Assembly (NCBI GenBank): GCA_963922205.1
Contig: CAWUHX010000111.1
Coordinates: 62,001-126,000 of the forward strand
Source of the DNA: Romanomermis culicivorax
Lineage: Eukaryota > Nematoda > Enoplea > Mermithida > Mermithidae
Length of the DNA: 64,000 bases
Direction of reading: 5' to 3'
The translations under genes were made by a program, and so were the position numbers. The notes below the pieces were generated by a model. That model worked only from the letters and a program-made list of their open reading frames with translations, searched no databases and was not told the DNA's origin. How positions within the stretch are numbered: position 1 is the stretch's first letter; each line of letters begins with the position of its first letter. This document shows, one piece after another, positions 32,901-44,900 of the stretch.

Positions 32901-35900
32901 TTAATCATTCAAGCCAGGTTATTGAAGGAAATTTTCATCTATTGAGCTTTACCATTCATGGACGAGAATTGTTATTTTTTGATTACTGTCGCAAGCTTAC
33001 TAGTTTTTTCCGTATTGATCTTACATCCGTGGGATCACTGCATCGATCATTTCAAAATGGATGGAGTATAATAATAATATTGGTAAAGCGTTATGTAAAA
33101 TTTTACAACTTCTCAATTAAAAAATCAATTTAATTGGTAAAAATATTGCCTCCTGTTTCTAAAATAAACAATATGAAATATATGGGAAATTTATTCCACT
33201 TTTGGGAATATGTTTCGTTAGAAAAACTTACAAAATATTTCATAACACACTTTCTGAGAAATTCGACCTTGTGTTTCATTGACCCATGATAACTTAAAAA
33301 TCAACAATGCCGTTTTCTAAAAAAAGTGATCTTGTCAATGATAAATTAAAAATTAATCATACGTGAAAATCAGACATATTGAATAGTTATACACGCTGAG
33401 TATCAATTTAGTTTGCATGAAACTCCAAATTCACATGGCTGCAGTATCTCAAGCTTTGGAATTTTAAAAATTTTCAGCATTTTCTGCGACGTACACGCGA
33501 TTTGAAATATGAAGCAAATATTTAAAAAATTTCAATCTCCTACATTACACTTTTTATGCCATTTTAAAGTGTCAAAAACATGGAAAAACCCGAGGTCATT
33601 TGAAACCCCTTTTCCCATAGGCACCTTCCCAATTTCCATTGGATGCCGCATAATTTTTTCACCCACTGATGTCAGACATATTATATTAAAATCTCTGTCA
33701 GATTGGTGACCGGTTTGGGAGCAAATTGACGAAAAATGCAGATCGATCCCACTAAATATGTTATCAATAAGATGTGGGAACATTGGATGCATTCAAGCTC
33801 GACAAATCGAAAGAGTAAATGTTTACTGAAGCTGAATGAAGATGGTGTGAGTTGGTGACACCCTGTTCCACATCGGATGATATTACCCAGATGGAAACAA
33901 ATCAAAGGATACTAGATTGCAGTAATAAAGCAGAAGACATTCGTATAATTCTCGCTGTTCTCTTTGAAATGTACATCGAAAAATCACTTGATTTCAGAAA
34001 TTTAGCGAAAATTTCCATACTTCCGACCTCACTTGAACTATCGTTCAGCAACCATGGAAGCTAAATCAATTAAACTTTACTAGGACTTCGACCCACTTTT
34101 TGGCGCTATGCCATTAGGACGCAAGACATTAGAACGCAGACATTAGGACGCAGACATTACGATGCAGACATTAGGACGCTGGAACATTAGGACGCAAGGA
34201 CATTAGGATGCAGGACATTAGGACGCAAGGACATTAGGACGCAAAAACACTAGGACGCAGAACTTTTAACATCCGAGGACGTTAAAACATATAATCGTGT
34301 CACAAAATAATCGAATTTATTGCTGCATGGAAATTTTTCCCAGCATTAATTTTATTATATAAAAGATATGTGTTAATAATGTACTATTTCGTGTTCATGA
34401 TTTCATTTTTTCTAATGAGAGAAAGTGACACTCAAGAAAAATCAAGCCCTTGTCTTTTCGAGATCCAGTGACACACCTGATCCATTTGCATGTCCAAATG
34501 CTAACATAAGAGAAACACTTAGAGTAGAGCAATCGCTAATGGAAACTCGCAGGCAAGAGATTAATGCTGGCTATCAACCTCCAATGTTTACGAAATCGAT
34601 CTATCGACTGATCAATCAACGTCTATGGAATCTCATAGCTGATTATGAAAACCAGAACTCAATTGATTTTATGAGTGGGTGTTCATACAATTTTGACTTT
34701 AACTGAATTGTACTTATGGCTTTAAAAAATAAATAGATATTCTATCGTCTGAGCTGACACTGCTTTTCAAACTCATTCGAAAATAGAAAAAGTTGCAATG
34801 TGGGAGGCATTCAAGACTCTTCAGTTTCTTTGAACCCACTTCTAAGTGAGCCTCCAGGACAGTGAATAATACCCTTCAGATTGACTTTCACAATTTCTGG
34901 GGTTAAATTTCTGCGTCCTAATGTCTTGCGTCCTTGCGTCCTAATGTCCTTGCATCCTAATGTCCTGCGTCCTAATGTCTTTGCGTCCTAATGTCTTTGC
35001 GTCCTAATGTCTTGCGTCCCAGTGTCCTGCGTCCTAATGTCCCTGCGTCTTAATGTCTGCGTCCTATTGTCTGCGTCCTAATGTCTTGCATCCTAGTGAC
35101 ACGTCATGCCACTTTTCTCCTTCTGATGTGTTCGGTAAGACCGCTTCCTGTGTTCTCATGCCCTCATTGATCGAGAATTTACTCTGATTCAAAAGCATAT
35201 TCCAATAAAGGTAAAGTGCGTGCACATCTCTAAGGCTCCAAAAAAAGCGGAACACAAATTGGATTGAAACTTTGAAGCAAATGTTGAACACAACTACCTA
35301 AAATTCTCCGGCATTCTGTGACCTTCTCGGAAGTAAAGAGTACGAGGTTAAAAAATTTTCTAAGGAAAATTTCAATATAGAGCCTTTTCTACGCTTTAGT
35401 GTTTTGAACCACGCGTTTGCGACAGAAAATGCAGAAAGAATACTGTAGCTATTCGAATTTCGATTTCCACGCGAAATAAATGCAGCATTGATACTCAACA
35501 CCTAAAACTACCCAATATGTTGAGTATCAATCAGAGTAACAATCACCCCGCATAAAAAATAAAACTCGCATAGCTACAGTACACCAAATTTGCGAAATTT
35601 TGTTTTTTTGACGTTTTTTTAGTCCATAATCAGACTTGAGATATATCTGCCCGGGGACAGTGTGACTCTATCATTGAGCTCTCATTAGATGCGGAATTCA
35701 ATGTTCTATAATGTGATATAAAAATACTTGCCTTAATTTGCATTTTACGCTTTTTATGAAATTTTAAAATGTCAAAATTCAAGCAGCTAAGAATAGTGAA
35801 AAAGCAGTTTTTGTCAAAAAATGACCGTTAACCTATCGCTGAGGCTAAAAAAATAGAATGTTGTGGAAATCTTACGATGTCTTCTAGTTGCTGGAAAAAA

Positions 35901-38900
35901 GTGGTCGAAATTTGTTTCTTACTGCTAGGGGGTTAAATTTAAAAAAGACTCCATACTCAATTGAAAAAAATCAAGCATTCAATTTTCAATCTACAAACTT
36001 TGTTTTTCTTCAAATAACAGATTTTTTCTTCCTGTAGAATAAATAAATAGCTCACATGTAGAAAATCACACCAAAGGATCTATTTTTTCATACGAAGAGT
36101 GTTCAATACAAACTTGAGTCTTCTATCAAACTGCATTACATTGAGCACAATGGCTGCTAAACACGATGCATCAAATGAAACTAAAACCTGTCTCTCCGGT
36201 TATAGATTGATGGGTCTGCTGCTCAGGTATTTGGAGTTTTCACATGGCGCGTTAGAGAGCATAGATGAAGGTGGAAATACAGCTAAATTTTTGAAATTTT
36301 TTTGAAAACAAGGATTTTTCTTTGTCATTTGTGATAACTTTTTCATCAACTGCCTAAGCAGGATCAATACTATTTAACGAGCGCATGGGCTTGAGTATTG
36401 TCTTCAATTAAAGCGAATTGCATCAAGTGTTTTAAGCATACTGAACAGAAAACGCAAGGTTCCATTCACGACACCCTGATCACCAACTATTGCAGTTAGG
36501 CGAATTACACTTTACTTGTGTTTTGATGCATGTCTCCTCTGATTGAAGTTGTGGTCAAACCTTCTCAGCGTCATTGGCAGGCGATTTTTGAATTTATTGA
36601 CATTTAATACCTTTTTGGTATGAACTTGGTGCAAACCAATACAGCTCAACAAATGTCAATCTGATTGAAACTTCTGCAAAACATTTTAGATAAAAGAAGC
36701 TACAAACATAATTGAATGATTATCTGCGGCATCGTAGCTGGGATAGGAGAGCACATTCATCCTTTTCACTAAGTTTATCAACCAATATTTAGTATTTTAA
36801 AATTTCATGAAAATATTGTATGATAACATACAACATTCCACCCGTAAGATTGATGATTTAGCCAATCCACGGGTCCCGAACCCGGCCATTGATGTTGACC
36901 TCTGGTTGGGATGGTCACACCTATCCCGACATGGCCAGTTTTGGGACAGCTCCGGCGTCATCCAGGAAACTCTTTAACAAAAATCGTAAACTACAAAGTA
37001 GAGAAATATTCTTATATCACGCTCTGCATCTAATAAATGTTCAACGGTAAAGTTACGTCATTCCCATTCCGATATATCTCAAGTCTCGATATAGACTAGA
37101 AAACGTCAAAAAATGCTAAAAATCCTAACTTTGGGATACTGAGGCAATGTGAATTACGTTTTTTATACGCGGCGACTGTTACCTTGATATTCAGAATATA
37201 AAACTTTTTATAATTTTTCATTTTTGAAATTTTTCAATTTTGTCATTTTTCCGTAATAGAGATTGCAATTCTCAGAAAATTCAGTGATGGAATGTTGTAC
37301 AAGCTAAAAGTTCTGAAAACCATGTCATTTCATTTCATTTCATTTCATTTCATTTTAATTTGGAGCAGCATTGGTTTGCATGAATTTTCGTAATTTTTTG
37401 TAAGTAGGCAGAAGACATCCTAAGATATCTACTTCATACGGAATTTTTGGTGTTTCTGAAACTTAGGGGTAGATATTGCATTTTTTGTAGAAAAATCTTC
37501 AAATTTTGCACATAAAATTTTTTTGTTTCAAACTCTGTTGTATTTTCAATACGCACTTTACACTCATTGTTTCTACAGTATATTGCAGCCCGAGCATTTG
37601 CCTAATATTGATGGCTTAATCTACAGAACATAATGTTTGACGTACACAAATCTGCAGAAGTATGAAAGAAATGTGTATCAAAAATGAAAGAAATGTGTAT
37701 CAAAAATGAAAAAAGTCGAAAATGGTCAATTTTTGCCCCACTGCAGCCATGCGAATTTTGACTTTTAGATAAAATGAATGTCATTTTCTTTCCTAACGCA
37801 TCAGCTTACCTCATATTTATGATTTTCAGGTAGGAGTGATTTTTAACTTATCACAATTATGTTGAATCCTACCAGAAATCGTGTCATAATATTTGTACCC
37901 AGATCAATAAATGGATCATCGACTCCACTTGTTTTCAAATTAAAAAATTACTCACATCAACAGGATAATCTCGATTTTTGGCATGAATGAACCTCGAAGC
38001 TCACTATAGTTTCATCCTGTCCATAAAAATCACAGTAATACTGTTTTACTCAAAGTATATGCTGAATGAGTAATTTTTATGGCTACTGATAACTTTTGAG
38101 TGCTATAGATTTCAATGCTTCACGGAATTTCGGTTGCGACAGTGGATCAGTTTTGCACACTCTCGATGGAAAAAACACATTACTGTAGTGTGAATCCGCC
38201 ATAAGCGCTTGTTTGTTGCCAAAAACATACAGGGATTTTTTATGGCCAAATAATCTTGCTGGCGAATAGTAATTTTAACGATATTTTTTTCTAGTATGGC
38301 TCTGACGAAACGGACTTCCGAGAACTACTATGGTTGATAATATTTATTTTATTAAATAATCATGTCCAAGACTAATATTTCGTATCTAACGCTTTTCATT
38401 GGTCCAAATAAATGTTGGTAATATTCCAATATGACTATACTCTGTTCATTTTGAAATGATCTATACATGAACATACTTCAATAGAAAAAACTATTACGTT
38501 CACTACTGTGATCAATGAAAAAGATTTTTCGTCTGTTAGCGGAAAACAGAACAGCTGAAAATTTTCTCCGATAACCTGAGGCCGGTTTCATCAAAGTGAC
38601 TTAAGCTCCAGCTGAGCTGCAACTTAAGCTGTGGCTTAACTCTATATGTTATACCGTTGTCGTTAAGCTGCAGCTGAGCTGCACTGTTATAACATACAGA
38701 GTTAAGCTAAAGCTCAGCTGCAGCTTAACTTCCTCGATATGTTTTGTTTGCATGAGTAAGGTTGCAGCTGAGCAGCAGCTTAACGGGCAATTATATAGTT
38801 AAGCTACAGCTTAAGCTGCAGCTCAGCTGGAGCTTAAGTCTCTTTGATGAAACTGGCTCCTGGTTAATTGGTCAAAATTTCTCGAGTGTATACGCAGTTC

Positions 38901-41900
38901 TGTCCAAATCAAAAGTGGATAAGCATGATGATTTTCGATGATTTTGGCCTTTCCCATTCTCATGAAGAAATTTAGCGTTTTTTCAGTTCAAAATTTTTTT
39001 CCAAATGGACATTGATTATCAAACAGAACTTTCTTTTTGGTTTTCAGTGCTTCTATGATTTTTTATTAAATGGGCAGTTTATGAAATAGGCTTTGGGGAC
39101 GTCTTGATGAAAATTGGATATTTACTTGTCAAGATCAAGAAAGAATTATCAATGAATAAAGTTGAACGTTGATTTCATTTATCCCTAAATTCGAACGATC
39201 ATCAAATGTCAGAATTTTAATTGTGCAGTATAACTTTTGATATATTAAGTCATTATCCTTTTTTTGCACTGCGAAATACGTAGACAAGGCATGAGCAGTT
39301 AGTAATATCGAGTAAGATCTCAAAGCACAGAGGTATCAACAAACAACCCAACGTCTCAGGTTTAAACACTGTGTCAGGGGATATTTGACAAATGACATTC
39401 GAAACATACACAATAAATTGAAATTTGAAGTCCATGAAGATCAAACTTATTTGTAAAATCATGGATCCATCGATCGGATCTTTATATCAAGTTATAACAT
39501 ATACTGGTCATGTTAGTATAAAGCACGGTAACAACAATTTATTAATTTGCACAAATCAATGCAGTCTGTATTATTTTACATGAAAGTGGGACAACGTCGA
39601 AGCATTGATAATGTCGTTCAACTTACGTGATACTGTTCGGTCCTGGTGAGGGATTGTTCGCTGTCGATTTTTTAATTAAATTAGATACAAGTTCGGGCAA
39701 ACCCATAACTTGATCAAGTTGAGCTTTCGGACTGATCGACCATGGAACGGTGTCGGGCGGCAGGGAATTTTTATTGACTAAAATTAAACTTTTTCTATCT
39801 GGTGATAGACCCACTGCGATATTTGGAGCATTAACCGGTTGAACGAATGGACCATTGACAGTAAACAATCCCGTATTGCCACATGGAATTTCGGGGGTTT
39901 GTTGAAGAACCAGTGGCGTATTAGCTTCCAAGTTGCCCTGGGGAGCGATTAGTTGACCTTGTATACCTGCTGGCTCGAATATGAAGTTAGGAGGGGCGAC
40001 CATTTTCACGTGCCAAAAATGGCTGCTCGGGCTTTTAGGCATACCAATAATGATTGAACCAGACGTTTTCGGTGGGGCGATTCCAATGGTAATATCTTCC
40101 GGCTGAAGAGTAACGTGTATTACCACTGGACCGCTCCTTCTATAAGAAAAAGAAAATGTAGACTTGAGTGAACATTCATAAAGTAGTATTCACTCCAGAA
40201 TCATTGATACTATTTGATCCTCTGAGTTCAAGTCGATACAAAATACTTGTATTGCAAACTACAGCCACTTTGCTGTGTAACCCATACTTTTTTTAAATGT
40301 TCTTTGTGGTAAATATGATAATGAAGCAGTGTTTAACCTGACCAAATTTGTAGAGAACAGTTTATGGTGTGAATGGAATCGATAGTCATTTAATAATAAT
40401 CCTTTTTTCCTGTTGTCAGCAAAGTGTGAGCGCAAAGCAAGCAATGAACTTGATGTATTTATGGGGATGCTAGCATGAAATTCCGTTGTGTATCGGTATG
40501 CAGAATGTATCCATATCCCGAATGCATCGGTATACCGAATGTATCTTTATACCGAGTGTATCGTTAATCCGAGTAATGCATTAATTCTCGGTATCCCGAG
40601 CACATACAAATATATTTTTTATTCGATAACATTGACTGATTCTCGTTATCCAGAATACACATGTTTTGTATATTTTGCGTGGTGCTTACGTTTTGACTCT
40701 GGCTTTGGAGGCTTAGGCCGAGACTTAGGTTTAGGCTTGGGCTTAGGCTTAGGCTTAGGCTAAGGCTTAGGCTTAGGCTTAGGCTTAGGCTTAGGCTTAG
40801 GCTTAGGCTTAGGCTTAGGCTTAGGCTTAGGCTTAGGCTTAGGCTTAGGCTTAGGCTTAGGCTTAGGCTTAGGCTTAGGCTTAGGCTTAGGCTTAGGCTT
40901 AGGCTCAGGCTTAGGCTTAGGCTTAGGCTTAGGCTTAGGCTTAGGCTTAGGCTTAGGCTTAGAGTTAGGCTCAGGCTTAGGCTTAGGCTTAGGCTTAGGC
41001 TTAGGCTCAGGCTTAGGCTTAGGTTTAGGCTTAGACCTACGCTTAGGCTTAAGGATCATTTATACCTGCCTTTTTTGACGGAACGGAGGGGAATGGAATG
41101 CAATCGACACATCGTCACCGAACGAAAGAAAAATTTCCTTTCCATTCAGTTTGGTTGAAGGTTACCGTCGGCTATTTTCCAGAAAATTGCAGTTATCCTT
41201 TCCAATCGAAAGTAAATTTTCTGGCTGAACGTTTCAAGCTGTTGGCGATCCGTTCCGTCGAAAAAGACAAGTGTAAATGACCCTTTAGGCTTTGGCGTTA
41301 TTCAGGGTTTATGCTACAGAGAGGTTGTTTTTCTTCTGAACATTTTTCGCGATGCTAATACATTCAGGATACCGATATGTTCGGTATGCAGAGAAGTTTT
41401 GATTTTGTTGTAGAATGTTGAAATGAGACTTGGGGTTAGATTGAGAAATATAAATAAAGGATTTGATACCAAAAATAGACCTAATCAGTCACTAGCTAAT
41501 TCACCTAATCAGGCCGAAACCTTAGGTAGAATCAGATTGCAACAGTTCGGTCAGTCTCTAAATCAACAAAGATCTCCTGCTTTCGTCCCGAAGAACTGCA
41601 GAAGAAATGATAACACCCTGAGCTCAAGTAACTTCAAACCAGGGGCAAAATCAGAAGTCAGGCCGAGAACTGAGTTGTAAATGTAGACTTGCACGCTGGG
41701 TGGCTCTCCAGAAATCCGGGGTCTAACCTGCGTTCCCTCCGCTGCGAGTAATCCAAAGGCGATCGGCCGAGGGTCGTTGTATTTCTGGCGGAAATGCTCC
41801 ACCACAAATAAAATAACAAATTAATATAATATTATGCCCTACTGGGCCGCCGATACAAACAATAATCAATGAATGACCAAAAACATAGACGACCGGCATA

Positions 41901-44900
41901 TTTATGCACGGTGTCTATGCAAATCGGCGTCGACGCAAAACGCGTCGACTTCGGCTATTTCTTCACAACTTGGAGATAGACTATGTCCATCCCTGACATC
42001 CCTCGAGCCTCGAAACTGACCAACGGGAGGTTAAAAAGATTCATATTACGCCGCAATGACAATTTTGGAACCTTTTCAGGCCCTAATACAGTCGAAGCAG
42101 TTTTCTGAACCTTTTTGGTCATTCATGCCCCCTTGCGGAAAGCTTTCCGAATGACCACCCTCTTACGTCAAGTCTTTTACCAGGCATACCGGAATGTCCA
42201 CAAGGCCGTCCGGGTGCGCTACCTCCTGGTCTGGACGCCGACGGATCGACGACTCCGCGTCGGCTTGACTTTGTTGGCGTACCGCCGAAATCCAATTTGA
42301 CCTGCACCAGGGCCGAGGGTCTTCGGTTGCCGTCCATCCCGTGACCTTTCGTTTCGTGCTTTACGCTGGACGCCAGGGACAGAACATTTGTCTGTCTATC
42401 TCTTTCTGGTTGTGTGTTTCGCTGTGAAGCCTCCGCCTTTTTTCCAACGTTGCCCTCGCCAAAAAACATTTTCTAAAATATCTAAATAATTTACAAAATA
42501 TATACATTAGTACGCATATCACAAAAAAAAAATCAAAATCTCCCGGGCGTATCGATTTGAGCAAAAAAAAAAGAAAAATAAGGCGAGATTTAAATGAGAT
42601 TAAGTGAAAAAATAAATTTTTTGTACATGCCCGTTTGGCGATGCGAGGTACGAAAACGAATAAAAATTTAAAGCACGCAACAAATAAGAAAAATTTTTTT
42701 TTTGTATTTTGTATTTTATATTTTTTTTGTATTTTTGTGGTTTTGTATTTTTTTTTTTTGTATTTTGTGTTTTTTATGAAAAATAAATGCGAAAACAATA
42801 TTTTTTGGCCAAAAATTATGCGGCTAAGTTACTGTTGCGGCCCGCCGCCTCCTTGCGCCCCTCTCTGGGCTCCTCCACGACCTCCGTAAGGTCTCCATAC
42901 CCACTGGCCCTGCTGGCCTCCTCTGCCTTGCACCTGAGGCGCGGCACCTCTGCCACGCAGCGCTCCACGACCACCCCGGTTGGGGTTGTGGAACTGAAAC
43001 TGGCCTCGGCCTCGGTTACCAGTCTTTTGCACCTTTCCTTGCGTACTTGGAGCTATTTCCTGGCTTCCTTGGCCTTGACCCTGACCTTGAGGTCCGGGAA
43101 CCTTCAAAGTAGCGCCAGTTTTTCCGTCTTGAGCTTTACTGAACTTAACAGAGCTTTGCAAGTCTGAACTGGCACTTCTTTTGGCTCCCATCACTCCGAC
43201 CTGGTGATTGCTACTAAGCATCACAGATCGAAAGGCCGTTTTATATTCCAAGGGGGTATCGTGGTTATTATACACCCTCAACAGTCGGTTATTCGCCGCC
43301 ACCATCGCCCTGGCATAAATGTTTCCAATATGCATCGGGGATAGGGGGGCGCATTCCAACACGAGGAATAGCATCATAACCAAATACCTTACCGAGGAAA
43401 AAGCATCAGGTGCTCTCTCCGACTTGAGCCACCTGGGGAGAAAGTCATACATGACCCTCTCCCAGAGTTCTTCAGGTAAATTTGTCCGATCATAGAGAAA
43501 CGCTCCCTGGACTCTGAACTGTTGTTCATAGTCCCGGTAGATTTCCCTAACGGCGTCATTTACCATGAAGAAAACTCTTTCTGACTCAAATTGCTCGAAA
43601 GCAAAATATTTGGCCACTGCACTCGTAAAAAATGATATTGGGCCAGCTTCTCTGGCTTTTGGTTGGTAGACATCCCAGAAGTCCAAGAGACTGTCCTTGA
43701 ATTTTTCCGCAGTCACTTCCGGCGTTTCAGTTACCTGAGCAGCCTGTGCCTGCTTAATTTTACTGGGACCAGCCACTTGCACTTGACTAGCTGCCACTCC
43801 TGGTTTTTGGTCCTTGCTGGGTTTTGCCTGGCCTTTCGGCATCGGTTTCCCCATCGCAAGGCCTATTGCGCCTGGAGCTTGACTAGTTGTGGATGTGCTA
43901 TCCAGAGTTGCAGTGACCACTGAAGATGTGGCCAATGATGGTGTTCCAGTTGAGGTAGAAGTAATTTGAGAAGTGGGGGTAGTAGTGGAGGTAATCGTAG
44001 GAGTTGAGGTCGATATGACGGACGAAGACGCCGTCTTACTTTCTTCCTCTTTCGCTTCTACTTTTGCTCCCTTACTACCCTTCTTCCTCTTTTCCTTCTC
44101 CTTTACTCTCATTTTCTTTTTCCTTTCAGCCATAAACAATATTTTCTCGTCGTTCCAACCCTTTTCTCTCATACTTTGAACGACTTTGGCTGAGTATAAA
44201 CCTGGAACACCCCCATCAGCAGAAAACGCTATTACCTCCCTACTTTCCGTCATCTCCGAATCCGGCGTTTCCGCTTTCGTTTCGTCAATAACCAGCTTAT
44301 CGGAGGGCATATCGTCGTCTACCTTCATCGGCGATGGTGGCTCTAATACGACTACTTTTGTTTCCAATTCGGGCGCTGCGGTATCGTCTTTTTGGAGTCC
44401 GAATTGAATTGACATCTGGCGAAGTTTTTCGTTGTAAATCGCCGCGTTCTTTGCAAATTCTTCCTCCATCTGTTCACGTTGGAGCCGAATTCTTTGCTTC
44501 GCCTCCTCTTCAATCTTTAGAATGATTTCTAATCGACGTTGGTTGTCGAGGTCGGACTGCGTCTGAGCAGTTTGAGCTTGCATCAGTTCCGTTGCCGGAA
44601 CCGATTGCTCTTGCTGCTGCTCATCTTCCGACAGCTCAGTCACGTCCTCGTCCTGAAGTCCTTGGTCTGGCGATTCATCTTCAGCCGGCAGTCCAACTGC
44701 ATCGCTGAAGATTTCGCTTTCCGACGTTTGGACTTCCTGACCTGAAAGTATCGGAAATTCAACTACACCTAGTTCAGCTTGCTGTTTGTCCTCACCTTTC
44801 AGACTATCAGTCTTGATGGGACTAATCTTGCCAGCTAATTTGGTGACAGTACCTTCACCTGTCTTATAACTAAATGTGTGCTGAATTCCCGGTAAATCCG

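Larger units (their letters stand above)
31804..39626. other. Repeat-domain gene intron 7 (7.8 kb)
   Basis: It contains short dispersed repeats (32408-33070, 38436-38466), foldback elements FB3 and FB4, a (CATTT)n microsatellite at 37323-37362, and a 24-bp tandem duplication near 37660-37710 (GAAAGAAATGTGTATCAAAAAT). No exon of the host gene was recognised inside it. Confidence 0.6.

Noticed and set aside
34111-34275. CRISPR-like regular repeats
   Set aside because: Units are degenerate, immediately adjacent with no unique spacers, and the context is a eukaryotic intron; it is a minisatellite arm.
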